In this document: in pieces, positions 23,801-38,800 of the stretch
How positions within the stretch are numbered: the first letter of the stretch is position 1
Layout: each line of letters opens with the position of its first letter
NCBI GenBank assembly: GCA_903813345.2
Contig: CAIIXF020000007.1
Location: 23,425,564-23,489,563, forward strand
DNA length: 64,000 nt
Origin: Owenia fusiformis
Taxonomy: Eukaryota > Annelida > Polychaeta > Sabellida > Oweniidae
Direction: 5' to 3'
Position numbers and translations under genes: made by a program
Notes under the pieces: generated by a model
Seen by the model: only the letters and a program-made list of their open reading frames with translations
Databases searched by the model: none
Told to the model about the DNA's origin: nothing

Positions 23801-26800
23801 GAAAAATTTTACTTTTTCTGAGCTATCAAGGCAAGATTTGGCTTAACATTTTCTTTGACATAACAATAACACGCTCCGTTTGTTCTTTTTCTTCTGCCAG
23901 TGCCAGGCCAGTCGCTTGTTGTTGTTGGCGTATCAGTCATATTCAAAGCGTTTTCATCGGTTTTATTTCGTAGGGAGGTGATGATATTTTGAGTTGTGTT
24001 AGGTCTGCTAAAGCGTCTGACGTCACGAGACATTACTGGACAATATTTCCTCATCAGTTGCCGAAACTTCGTTCAAGGGCCGTCATTCTCCAACCCGAAA
24101 CTGAAATGACATCTCACTACGTATCGTGTAGATTTTCTCGCTATTTGAACCCTGACGATAGATACAGCTTGGACTTGAACAATCCTTATCATCATCTCTA
24201 TGCATGGGGCCCAACGACAGGAGGTAAGGTGCAACCTATTAATACAGAATTAATGAGGCAAGAAATACTAGTGCTGCCATAAGCTTTTTATATTTATGAG
24301 ACAAGAAATACTGCCGTTATACTGCCAAGAAATCCAGTAAAATAGCATTGTCTTAAAAGTTGTAAACAATGGAAATGGTGATATTAACATTGGGGTAATT
24401 TACCCAACAAAAATGCCTGATTATTTAGATCTGATTATTAGTCCCGAGCCCGACAAATGTTTTTCACAGAGCGGGATATAATGAATCACAGATACACTGT
24501 CACGTAATTTTATAGGGCTCGCGGGATAGTCGCAATTGCAAACACCTTTATCCCGTATGAGCACTTTGTAGCACTGAGCCTCGGGACAGTCAGTTTCTCA
24601 AACTCACTGTCCCGTAATTTTTTTTTTGCAAACGTCGGGATATAATTGATTGAGACCTGACATGTCCCGGCGCTGGGTAAAAAAATTTGCTGCGGGATAA
24701 AGTGATTTCAGAACTTGACTAATGCTGATCAAAGTATATGCTATCAAGCCATCACACATCTCTATGTAATTACCATACTATATTACCCTTGCAAAAAATT
24801 TCCATTTTTCATCATTGTGCTGAATTATATCAACATCAGTCTTTAATCTTTGAAATTTTGCTAAAGTCTATTGGGAGGGGTGGCATGTACACACTTGATT
24901 CATAATGCTATTGTTTGTGTGTGGGGGAGGGGGCATCTCCACACTTGACTCATATCATGGTCTATAAGAATCACAACTGTCACACATCATCATTCCATCT
25001 GGTATCATTTAAGTATCTATGAATATGATTTGTAGTATGTACATAAATCCTTGTGCGCCATCTTGTATCATATATTATGCCTATTGTTGTATATGTCTTT
25101 TTATTTTTTAATCAGCTAATATATATGTATATAAATCCTGGTGATGTAATGTTGTCATTTCTCAAGCCATCTCATATCATTTATCATCCTAATTGTTCAT
25201 CTGTCAACAGCTCCTTCCAGTGAATTAAATAAAAGTTGTTTTTCACGATAAATACAGGTGAAGTATTGCGGCAATTCATTAAATAAAAGTTGTTTTTCAC
25301 GATAAATACAGGTGAAGTATTGCTGCAATTCCACATGCAATCTGTTTTTCCATCTATTCCCTGCTGTTATTCCACCATATTCTATCTATATGTTTTTGAC
25401 ATGCTGATTACCCATGTCATACATCCTGAAATAAGCAAATAAGATTCATTTACCAAATATGAACAAAATCGCTCCACTACTTTTCAATTTAAAGTTAAAA
25501 AAGTAAAAATGGTCGCCATTTTTCAAAATGGTCGCCTACTACCCAAAGTGTCATTAGACAGTGTGCCATGCTTATAGTATTCACATACCAAATATGAACA
25601 AAATCGCTCCACTACTTTTCAATTTATAGTTATAAAAGTAAAAATGGTCACCATTTTTCAAAATGGTCGCCTACTACCCAAAGTGTCATTAGACAGTGTG
25701 CCATGCTTAAAGTATTCACATATAAAATATGAACAAAATCGCTCTACTACATTTTGAGTTATAGTAAAAAATGTAAAAATGGTCGCCATTTTTCAAAATG
25801 GTAGCCTCCACCAAAAGTGTTATTCGACAGTGTGCCATGCTTATAGTATTCACATACCAAATATGAACAAAATCGCTCCACTACTTCTCAATTTATAGTT
25901 ATAAAAGTAAAAATGGTCGCCATTTTTCAAAATGGTCGCCTACTACCCAAAGTGTCATTAGACAGTGTGCCATGCTTATAGTATTCACATATAAAAATAT
26001 GAACAAAATCGCTCTACTACTTTTTGAGTTACAGTAAAAAATGTAAAAATGGTCGCCATTTTTCAAAACGGTCGCCTACTACCCAAAGTGTCATTAGACA
26101 GTGTGCCATGCTTATAGTATTCACATACCAAATATGAACAAAATCGCTCCACTACTTTTCAATTTATAGTTATAAAAGTAAAAATGGTCGCCATTTTTCA
26201 AAATGGTCGCCTACTACCCAAAGTGTCATTAGACAGTGTGCCATGCTTATAGTATTCACATACCAAATATGAACAAAATCGCTCCACTACTTTTCAATTT
26301 ATAGTTATAAAAGTAAAAATGGTCACCATTTTTCAAAATGGTCGCCTACTACCCAAAGTGTCATTAGACAGTGTGCCATGCTTAAAGTATTCACATATAA
26401 AATATGAACAAAATCGCTCGACTACATTTTGAGTTATAGTAAAAAATGTAAAAATGGTCGCCATTTTTCAAAATGGTCGCCTCCACCAAAAGTGTTATTC
26501 GACAGTGTGCCATGCTTATAGTATTCACATACCAAATATGAACAAAATCGCTCCACTACTTCTCAATTTATAGTTATAAAAGTAAAAATGGTCGCCATTT
26601 TTCAAAATGGTCGCCTACTACCCAAAGTGTCATTAGACAGTGTGCCATGCTTATAGTATTCACATATAAAAATATGAACAAAATCGCTCTACTACTTTTT
26701 GAGTTACAGTAAAAAATGTAAAAATGGTCGCCATTTTTCAAAACGGTCGCCTACTACCCAAAGTGTCATTAGACAGTGTGCCATGCTTATAGTATTCACA

Positions 26801-29800
26801 TACCAAATATGAACAAAATCGCTCCACTACTTTTCAATTTATAGTTATAAAAGTAAAAATGGTCGCCATTTTTCAAAATGGTCGCCTACTACCCAAAGTG
26901 TCATTAGACAGTGTGCCATGCTTATAGTATTCACATACCAAATATGAACAAAATCGCTCCACTACTTTTCAATTTATAGTTATAAAAGTAAAAATGGTCA
27001 CCATTTTTCAAAATGGTCGCCTACTACCCAAAGTGTCATTAGACAGTGTGCCATGCTTCAAGTATTCACATATAAAATATGAACAAAATCGCTCTACTAC
27101 ATTTTGAGTTATAGTAAAAAATGTAAAAATGGTCGCCATTTTTCAAAATGGTCGCCTCCACCAAAAGTGTTATTCGACAGTGTGCCATGCTTAGAGTATT
27201 CACATACCAAATATGAACAAAATCGCTCCACTACTTCTCAATTTATAGTTATAAAAGTAAAAATGGTCGCCATTTTTCAAAATGGTCGCCTACTACCCAA
27301 AGTGTCATTAGACAGTGTGCCATGCTTATAGTATTCACATATAAAAATATGAACAAAATCGCTCAACTACTTTTTGAGTTACAGTAAAAAATGTAAAAAT
27401 GGTCGCCATTTTTCAAAACGGTCGCCTACTACCCAAAGTGTCATTAGACAGTGTGCCATGCTTATAGTATTCACATACCAAATATGAACAAAATCGCTCC
27501 ACTACTTTTCAATTTATAGTTATAAAAGTAAAAATGGTCGCCATTTTTCAAAATGGTCGCCTACTACCCAAAGTGTCATTAGACAGTGTGCCATGCTTAT
27601 AGTATTCACATACCAAATATGAACAAAATCGCTCCACTACTTTTCAATTTATAGTTATAAAAGTAAAAATGGTCACCATTTTTCAAAATGGTCGCCTACT
27701 ACCCAAAGTGTCATTAGACAGTGTGCCATGCTTAAAGTATTCACATATAAAATATGAACAAAATCGCTCGACTACATTTTGAGTTATAGTAAAAAATGTA
27801 AAAATGGTCGCCATTTTTCAAAATGGTCGCCTCCACCAAAAGTGTTATTCGACAGTGTGCCATGCTTATAGTATTCACATACCAAATATGAACAAAATCG
27901 CTCCACTACTTCTCAATTTATAGTTATAAAAGTAAAAATGGTCGCCATTTTTCAAAATGGTCGCCTACTACCCAAAGTGTCATTAGACAGTGTGCCATGC
28001 TTAAAGTATTCACATATAAAATATGAACAAAATCGCTCGACTACATTTTGAGTTATAGTAAAAAATGTAAAAATGGTCGCCATTTTTCAAAATGGTCGCC
28101 TCCACCAAAAGTGTTATTCGACAGTGTGCCATGCTTATAGTATTCACATACCAAATATGAACAAAATCGCTCCACTACTTCTCAATTTATAGTTATAAAA
28201 GTAAAAATGGTCGCCATTTTTCAAAATGGTCGCCTACTACCCAAAGTGTCATTAGACAGTGTGCCATGCTTATAGTATTCACATATAAAAATATGAACAA
28301 AATCGCTCCACTACCTTTCGAGTTATAGTAAAATACATTAAAATTGTGGCCATTTTTCAAAATGGCCGCCTTCTACCAAAAGTGTCATTAGACAGAGTGC
28401 CATGCTTGTAGTATCCATATACCAATTATGGACAAAATTGCTCCACTACTTTTCGGGTTATGGTAAAATACGTTAAAATGGCGGCAATTTTTCAAAATGG
28501 TGGTCATTTTTCAAAATGTCCGCCTTCTATTAAATGTGTCATTAGACAGTGTGCCATGCTTATGGTATTCACATTCCAAATATGAACAAAATTGCTCAAC
28601 TACTTTTCAAGTTATAGTAAAATACGTTAAAATGGCCGCCTTCTACCAAAAGTGCCATTAGACAGTGTGCCATGTTTATAGTATCCACATACCAAATATG
28701 AACAAAATCGCTCCACTACTTTTCGAGTTATAGTAAAATATGTTAAAATGACGGCCATTTTTTAAAATGGCCGCCTTCTATCAAAAGAGTCATTAGACAG
28801 TGTGCCATGCCTATAGTATTCATATTCCAAATATGAACAAAATTGCTCCACTACTTTTCAAGTTATAGTAAAATACGTTAAAATGGCGGCCATTTTTCAA
28901 AATGGCCGCCTTCTACCAAAAGTATCATTAGACAGTGTGCCATGCTTAAAGTATTCATATACCAAATATGAAGAAAATAGCTCCACTACTTTTCGAGTTA
29001 TAGTAAAAAAAAGTAAAAATTATGGCCACTCTTCAAAAATGACAGTCAGTGACATGGTATGATACATGATATGACATTGAGTGCCATTGTATGTTACAAA
29101 TATGATTGTAAGTGACATGGTATGTTTCAAGATATGACAATGAGTGACATGGTGTTACAAGATATGACAGTGAGTAACACAGTATGCTACATGATTTGAC
29201 AGTGAGTTACGTAGTATGATCAAGATATGGCAATGAGTGACATGGTGTTATAAGATCTGACAGTGAGTGACATGGTATATTACAAGGTATGACAGTAAGT
29301 GACATGGTATGTTTCAAGATATGACAGTGAGTGACATGGTATGTATAACAAATGCCAGTGACTGACATGATATGATATGACAGTCTGTGACATGGTATGA
29401 TACATGATATGACAGTGTGTGACGTTGTATGTTACAAAATATGACAGTGAGTGGCATGGTATGTAACAATAAATGACAGTGAGTGACATGGTATGTCACA
29501 TAATATGACAGTCTGTGACATGGTATGATACATGATATGACAGTGAGTGATGTGGTATGTTACAAGATATGACAGTGAGTGACACAGTATGTTACAAGAT
29601 ATGAAAGTCTGTTACATGGTATGATACAAGATTTGACAGTGAGTGACATGGTATGCTACAAGATATGACAGTCAGTGGAATGGAATGATATAAGATATGA
29701 CATTGAGTGACACAGTATGTTACAAGATATGACATTGAGTGACATATGTTACAAAATCAGACAGTAAGTGAGTGACATTGTATGTTACAAGATATGACAG

Positions 29801-32800
29801 TCTGTGACATGGTATGATACATGATATGACAGTGAGTGACATGGTACGATACAAGATATGACAGTGAGTGGCATGGTATGTCACATGATATGACAGTTTG
29901 TGACATTGAATGATACATGATATGACATTGTATGTTACAAGATATGTCAGTGAGTAACATGGTATGTTACAAGATATGACAGTGAGTGACATGGTACGAT
30001 ACAAAATATGACATTGAGTGACATTGAATGTAACAAGATATGACAGTGAGTGACATGGTATGATACAAAATATGACATTGAGTGACATGGAATGTAACAA
30101 GATATGACAGTGAGTGACATGGTATGATAGAAAATATAACATTGAGTGACATGGTATGTTACAAGATATGACAGTGAGTGGCATGGATTGTTACAAGGTA
30201 TGACAGTAAGTGACACAGTATGTTACAAGATATGACAATGAGTTACATGGTGAGTTACGATATATGACAGTAAGTGACATGGTATGTTACAAGATATGAC
30301 AGGGGGTGACAAATACAGTAATCAGTCCTAAACTGATTAGCTGAATTGACTGATTTGGCTTGAAATCTGTAGCCTAGACAAGATTTATCGGGATGACTGC
30401 CCAACGGCCTATGCATTGACCAGCAAACTGATTACTATTTAGCACCCAAGTGTCTGATAATAAAAGTCATCAAAATTTAGGGCCCTTACCTCTGTCTGTT
30501 GTTTGAAAAATAAATCAGTCTGACTCTCTGTGATAAAGTCGTGTGTTGAAAAACTGGATTATACATTCTTACTGCACCATCCCACTTTTTCCATCCTTGC
30601 TCATCCTGAAGCAGATAATACAAAATGCATCAGCATATGTCTAATTATAATTAATAAACAAGCAGAGCATGCCCGTAGTCAGGGGGTGGGAGCAGGGGGT
30701 GGGAGCGGAGGGAGGGGCAGCTCCACTCGAGGCAGAAATTCTTTTAAAATCATGTAGTTTTTTCTTGTTCACTATTCTGAGCACTTTTCGCAAGATTTTT
30801 TGCCAATCAAAAAGCTCCCCCCTGCCTAGGCAAAAAGTCCCCTTTGGTAAAACCACTCCCCCTAGGTAAATCCTGGCTACGGGCCTGCAGGGTATACAAT
30901 GATCATTAATGAGCAATCATATGCATGCATAATTGGTAATTGTCTCAGTCACATGATATAAAGTTTATACTATTATCAAGTTACAACCCTTACAATTTAT
31001 ACAAGTCAAACATATGAAACATGAAATCAAGCCAATGTTATATACATGAGAACTTGCTTCTTGTTTCACATCGAGACATCTGGTCTCAGTTTCCAGGACG
31101 AAGTCATGACTTCATGATAAAACATTCAATGATTATCGTCTGGTCCGGAAAATATTTGTGAAAATGCATTTCATATGATGTATTTTTATCGTTTGTGCAA
31201 ATACATGTGAAGAAGAATGTCAAATAAAGCTGAAATGATGTGTTTAAAATGGGACCCTGTATTAATTAATTACCCAGATGTATAAAAAATCTGTACCCGG
31301 AAGTTGAGCTTGATGTAGAATATTGTTGTCACTCTGAACTATCGCGTCTATTGGACCATAGGCGTTGCCAGGGGAGTATAATCAAACCCATAACCAATAA
31401 AAATAGAATCATGAGATAAAAGAAGAAAATAACTTTAAAATGCTTTTTATGATTTTCTAGCTCAAGTTGCATCAATTTTGCAAAATTCTTAGACACAAAC
31501 TGGCTTGCTTTATGCCACGATCGCACCCCCCCCCCTGTCTGAAAACTGGCTAAGCCCCTGATTGGACCTACTATTACTACTCATAATACTAGTAATCACC
31601 CTCCCCAGGGGTCAGGGATAATCAAGTTACCTGCAAACGTACAAGGCCTGCCATTGAACATGAAGATTTCTGAAAGTAGCAATAGAACTGTTGTAGTCGT
31701 CTAGACACTGGTTATTCTTCTTATCTTTCAATCTCTTTTATCTTTAGATCACAGCAAGTCTCTCAGGCTGATACTTCATCCTTAGGCTCTGTCTGTAAGA
31801 AAAATGGACTAAAGGTCAAAACAGAACTCTTTTATAACAATTCAAAAAGATTAAAAAATCCTCATGCTTTTTTAATTTCCTGTTTGGTGTAAAGGATAGG
31901 TATCGATAAGGTGAACTGAATTCAACAATGTTTTTCTCTTCAACTAATTATTGAAAACATTATGTAGAAAACACGGTCCTTTATGTAATGTTGACTGATT
32001 GACAACAATTTAATGCAAAAATTACTTAAATATATTTCATATAATTGTTTTTGTTAACAATTGTTTTTTAGTGCAATTGTTTTTTGTTCCTTTCTACCAA
32101 TTCTTGAGAATGAAATAAAATGTCTTTCCGAACCTTGTTGGAACAAAATAGCACATACAACATTTTCTTAAACCTCTCAATATTATAGTTATACAAAGGA
32201 GATTTTGGTTGATTTAACAAAGAGTATTCAAAAAATTAAAACAACCCCCCATAGATTAAAATTAAGATAAACCTTTTCTTTCATTAACAAGATACTTTTT
32301 AAAAATCAACCAATCTTTCCTTTGTACAATTACACCATTGACCTAAACACCTAACATGTTTATGTGGTTTTGTTTCAATGAGGTTTGGATAGATGTTTCA
32401 TTTCATTTATGATGTAACATGAAATGTGGAACACAAACAAGCACAAACTCATATTTTACAGTATGTTTGTTTTGTAATTTCAAGAGCTACAAAAAGGGGG
32501 GGGAAAGCCCCAGAGCTTCAGCGATGACTGACATAATACGTTTCTTGCGTACCACCTTCGTTTGCGCAAATTCTCACAAGTTAATTTTCGAACATAGCGC
32601 GTTGTCATGATGTTTAAATCGATGTAAACATAATCTTTACATATTTCTTTATCTTGATGTGAAAAACCAAGCTATGGTATTGGTTAATACGTCAGGAATC
32701 AACATAATATTATTCGAAGCGTTATTAGAAAATTTTGAATCCGCCATTTTTGTTTATCGATTTGGACCAATCAGAGGTGTATGTCATCTCAGTACAGGTT

Positions 32801-35800
32801 TACATTATAAGCATATGTCATCTTTGAACTCTGGTGTTAATCCCCCTATTAGCTACAAACAGAAATAAACCCGCGAATACTTGGTATAAAATGCTAAATG
32901 TAATATTTCCAATAAATATGATTTAATCCAATATTCACACATAGCTAGGCAAGCTGTGTCCGATTCCAGCAAATCCGAACAGAGTATTCACATAATGAAC
33001 AGTGTGTGAAATATCAATAAAACATGCAAGGTCACTAGTTAAACAGTTTTCATGGTGATGAATTGATTTTTCACAATGGATTTGATGACTTGCCAACTCG
33101 ACCCTTGCAAAGAACTTTTCATTGAAAATGTGTTCTTTTTACTAATTTAATTATATAAAAAATTTAATTTATAAAAAATTGCAATGTGTGAAAAGAATTT
33201 AAACCCAAGACTCAATGCATTGTCGCTGCTTCATTCCACTCAAGAGTTGTTTCCTAATCTTTGCATTCCCGCTGTGCAGTCATGCAAAGGTTTGGGAACA
33301 ACACTTGTATGATTCAGCAAACGATGCATTGAGTCTTGGGCTTAAATCCTTTAATCACACATCAGCATTCGATGTTTTATTCCACATTTATACATTTTTT
33401 GCATGTTTAGAATTTTGCTGCTGTCCTAAATTGAGTCGCATGTTATTTTTAAAATTAGGAATCACTTGTCCACATTGTCCACATCTTTCAGTTTAGCACA
33501 AAGAGTGCACTTATGTACCTAGAAAAGACTTTAAAAAAGACTCTTAAATTTTTTTGTAAAATGTATAAAAAGGAGAAAATTTAGTGAGAAAATTGACCTT
33601 CTGTCACTGAATTTTCTCATTTTTTACACATTTTACAAAACATATCTTCTCACCAGACTGTGATTCACACTCTCTTCTAAAGACCATCCCCTTGCCTTGG
33701 CAGAAAATTGATTATTTCGGCTTTGTATAAAAAATCTCTTATGGGACATAACAGTCATTGAGGGGTTCAATTTCAAAGATTTTTAACTCTCAAAATAGCT
33801 CTAATTATTAACATTTCTACTATTCCGGCTTATTTTATAACTAGACGGATGACAGATCCATAAATAAAGGCATATAGGTGCATGGTAATGTGACATGACC
33901 CGAGGCCGTTCCAGGGGAATAACTAACTAACGACCGTGGGTATAAGCCAGATAAAGAAATTGAAAGAAAGTGTGCTAAATTCGAACCCAGCTGGGCTGTT
34001 GTAGCAACTTGCTATCAAGGGTCGTGACAAATGCATCTATAATTCATCAAACTAAGATCTTTAAAATTGAACCCTTCAAAGACTGTATCATGTCCAACAT
34101 ACGTGGGTAGGTGGGTATGACGTAGGTTTTTTTATACAAAGCCGATTATTTCAAAATCATGCAGTTTTTCAAACTGCCAGATCGAGGAGCTAACAACATG
34201 AACAAGGGGGGCCCAGAGTCACATTCTACAAAAAAATTTGAAGCCCATTTATAGATAATATTGCCTAAACAGTTGTAAAAGGCCAAGAAGTCCAAGTTTC
34301 GCCAAACAAAAGTCCAGTCTTGGAGGCCCAGCAAAATTTTTTGGCCAAATATGTTTTCAAAACATATTTGGCCAAAAAATTTTGGGCCCTTGAAAACTTT
34401 TCTGGGCCCACTCAAGGGGGGTATCTACTAGCCCCCTGGACCCGCACTTTCACAGTTCTAAAATGTGAACTTACCAAAACTTGGCTAAGAATTGGATCTT
34501 TAACCCCCCACAGAATAGGCCTATAGCCCGGCCTATAGGATCTAGGCTACAGGCAAGTTAGGCCTAGGCCTACCTGCTGCGAAATTCAAAGTGCAAGGCT
34601 AGTGCCTGCCCGGCCTGCCACTGAAGAACTTGAATATTCTCTGACTCCCAAAACTAAAGTCTGTATCACAAGATAGTCTAGACCGTAGGCTACTTAGTCG
34701 TCTAGACACTGCCGTCTAACATTCCTATCTTTGAATCAATCTCTAGATCATATTCGCAGACATTCTGGCGGGACGTGAGAGATCTCGGCATGTCAAACTT
34801 GAATTGGTATATTCAGAACGAATTAACATTTTAGGCTCGCTTTTTAACAGATCAACTAAAAAATCTTACAATAAATTATTTTTTGATAATTATATAAAAT
34901 CATAACTGATACTCAGAGACTCTATTAGGAGGTTTATTCACCATTTAATTTTTCTCTCTCTTGTTTTCGAAAGATTATGTTACACATATAGTTTGACCTC
35001 TAGACTACCCCATAGCTGCAAAAATTCAACGTTTCTGAAAAGTACTTCTTCAACATTTTACAATTTAAAACTGTAAACTACCCACTCAGTGGGAAGAAGC
35101 ACTACCTTAGACATGATAGGAGCTGCAGTATTAGTCGTACGACGACGACTAAACTTCCAAGGTAGGCTAGTCAATTTCTTTGCTGTTTTTCATTTTTTGC
35201 CAATTTTGAATTTCAATTTGGGGACTTTTCTTGAACTTGTGGATGTCTCAAATACAGGCCTGTCAACCTGGGAGCACCTAAATAAGTAACTTACAAATGT
35301 TGAACATCTTCCTTCAAATTGTGAACACCTGGTCCAAATCTAAACACCTTGGTCCTAGTGTTGTCACGATTAATCCATACATCGCGATATACATGTACAT
35401 CACCAAAGCTGATTCTGGCGATGCATCGATGTCTGAAATAAACATCGATGTTTTTGAAAAAAATTTATTTGCTAAAAATCACCCTTTCTTATCTTATTTT
35501 GACGCAAATCGCTTACCTTTCTGATGTCTTATTTCATTTTCCAATGTTTTCTGATATTCTTTCACTTTAACCCTGTTTTAGCTAGTCGCAATGAACCATT
35601 AATCTAAAAAAAAATTACTTTACTTTCATTTCACCGTTACTAGAAGTTCCGGGATGTACCAGCATATTCTTATTAATTTGTTCTGTTTGGTATTTTAGTG
35701 CATTAGCATTCAGGATTTCAGTGCACTTTTCTCGGACTTTTTCTCGATGTACATCGTGATGTGCATCGATGTTTACTAACTGAAAATTGCCGATGCATCG

Positions 35801-38800
35801 ATGTACGTTTATGTGACAACACTACTTGGTCCAAATTTCGACGGGGAGACAAAAAATTTAAAGCAAATGCATGACATGCAATTTGCATAAAAAATTTGAA
35901 TGAAATGTGTAAGATTTTTTCGGCACTCCTCTTTTGATGTTTGCTCCTGTAATTATTCACTTCTTCACCTCTTTAAATTGTGATTCAAATTGGTTGATCA
36001 AATTTTCGGACTTTGACCTCAAATTCGAATATAAATATTTTTTTAGAAAAATACTGACTCATTATTATATTTTTAAAGGTCTTTCAAATAAAGTGAAATG
36101 AAGCCAAAATCAGCTAAAATTATGCGATGTCGTAAAATGGCGTGACTGGAATATGATGCAATCAGCTGTGTCATGTCATGACACATCTGTCATGTCAAAA
36201 AAAACGGCTTGACTTCAGTAAATGCATGACAAATACGCATATAGTATTAAATAGTAAGATCAACGCGATGCAAGCATTTATTACCTATTCAAAGACATGA
36301 CTGAACTGATTATTCACGATGAAACAGAAATACTGAATTCAACTGCTTACTTTATTTTTACCAAATATTCAGCTGCCTCTATACCGATCAATGGTGGTTT
36401 TAATGGAAAGTAACGAATAAATAAGATGAAATATGAAAAATGTGTACACCTGGAAATCAGCCATTTGTTCACCTTCATTGGGAAATCTCCGGGTACTTTA
36501 AGGAATAAAGAATCATGTATCATTCTATATTGTAAATATAAAAGCATGAGTGTATGTACTAACCCGTACACATAATGCACAAAGGAACATTTGGAGAAAT
36601 ATTAGCCTAAAGTAAGCAGCTGAATTCAGTATTTTAATTTAAGCTGTTACGATTACCAAGTGATGTATATTATGCAAATAAAGGCTTTCTAAAAATCAGA
36701 CACAGACTTTGAAATGGGTAATGCAAGCATACAAACATGTACTCACATACCTTATGAATAAAAACACATCATCCCATATACCCCTGTGTGTGATTCATTT
36801 GAAGATGGCTTTGGAAAAGTCGGTTCCTGGGGTCTGTTCAGACTGCGGTAACATTAAATTGTAAATCGTGTCAAAACCACCGTTAACACACTGAACAAAA
36901 TGCCAATGCACATGTTTTTCCCTGTTTAATATTCCTGGGAATATTTCACAATTTTTTTGTCTATTCTGCAATAAAAACTCTAGGCTGAGACCAGCTCTAG
37001 GTACAAAACAAAAGAAATATGGTGTTTATTTGATTCTAGTTAACATCCTAGGCCCCTGTGAATTTTAAGATCACATGGCATTTCAAAAAAATTCCCAATT
37101 TGAATGGCTTATTGCTTTTTACAAACACCTGGCATTCGAAGAACATTTGGTTTAAAAAATTTGTTTCAAAAGTCATATTTCAGTGTTTCAAAAGTCAAAT
37201 TCGATGGTTTATTATTCAAATCTTATTACGTCTGTCCGTCCGTCTGGGCAATAACTCAAATACCGTTGGCCCGATTTTGTTCTTATTTTGTACACATATA
37301 CCCTATGGGGGTAGAATTCTGCTTAAAAGCCGATTTTCAAAATGGCTGCTCATTTAAAAATGGCGGCCATTTTAGTGCCAATTTTACAGTAATCTAGGTG
37401 CAATATGTAAAACTGTAATAGCAATATGTTTCAAATGTAAAAAAGATATATAGGACATTAATAAAGCTAGAATGTAGATATGAAAGAAGCACATGGCAGC
37501 CATCTTGAAAAATGGCGGCCTTTACTCGTTATTTTACGATTTTTGCTGTAACTCGAAACGTAGTGGAGCGATTTTGTTCATATTTGGTATGCAGGGTTCG
37601 AACTTAACTTTTTAGACTGGTAGTGTATGTGGATACTATAAGCATTGCACACTGTCTAATGACACTTTGGGTAGTAGGCGACCATTTTGAAAAATGGCAA
37701 CCATTTTTACTTTTTTAACTATAACTTGAAAAGTAGTGGAGCGATTTTGTTCATATTTGGTATGTGAATACTATAAGCATGGCACACTGTCTAATAACAC
37801 TTTTGGTGGAGGAGACCATTTTGAAAAATGGCGACCATTTTTACATTTTTTACTATAACTCAAAAAGTAGTAGAGCGATTTTGTTCATATTTTTATATGT
37901 GAATACTATAAGCATGGCACACTGTCTAATAACACTTTGGGTAGTAGGCGACCATTTTGAAAAATGGTGACCGTTTTTACTTTTATAACTATAAATTGAA
38001 AAGTAGTGGAGCAATTTTGTTCATATTTGGTATGTGAATACTATAAGCATGGCACACTGTCTAATGACACTTTGGGTAGTAGGCGACCATTTTGAAAAAT
38101 GGCGACCATTTTTACTTTTATAACTATAAATTGAAAAGTAGTGGAGCGATTTTGTTCATATTTGGTATGTGAATACTATAAGCATGGCACACTGTCTAAT
38201 GACACTTTGGGTAGTAGGCAACCATTTTGAAAAATGGCGACCATTTTTACTTTTATAACTATAAATTGAAAAGTAATGGAGCGATTTTGTTCATATTTGG
38301 TATGTGAATACTATAAGCATGGCACACTGTCTAATGACACTTTGGGTAGTAGGCGCCCATTTTGAAAAATGGCGACCATTTTTACATTTTTTACTATAAT
38401 TCAAAAAGTAGTAGAGCGATTTTGTTCATATTTTATTTGTGAATACTATAAGCATGGCACACTGTCTAATGACACTTTGGGTAGTAGGCGACCATTTTGA
38501 AAAATGGCGACCATTTTTACTTTTATAACTATAAATTGAAAAGTAGTGGAGCGATTTTGTTCATATTTGGTATGTGAATACTATAAGCATGGCACACTGT
38601 CTAATGACACTTTGGGTAGTAGGTGACCGTTTTGAAAAATGGCGACCATTTTTACATTTTTTACTGTAACTCAAAAAGTAGTAGAGCGATTTTGTTCATA
38701 TTTTATTTGTGAATACTATAAGCATGGCACACTGTCTAATGACACTTTGGGTAGTAGGCGACCATTTTGAAAAATGGCGACCATTTTTACTTTTATAACT

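Noticed and set aside
25500-27331. Open frame at 27104-27331 in the satellite array
   Set aside because: A translation of the 135-bp monomer, interrupted in neighbouring monomers.
29280-30216. Long - strand Cys/His/Ser-rich open frames
   Set aside because: They are the 32-bp minisatellite read in successive frames; there is no start context, domain or splice signal.
33960-34025. tRNA-like B box (TTCGAACCCA complement)
   Set aside because: No A box at the right distance and no cloverleaf could be drawn.
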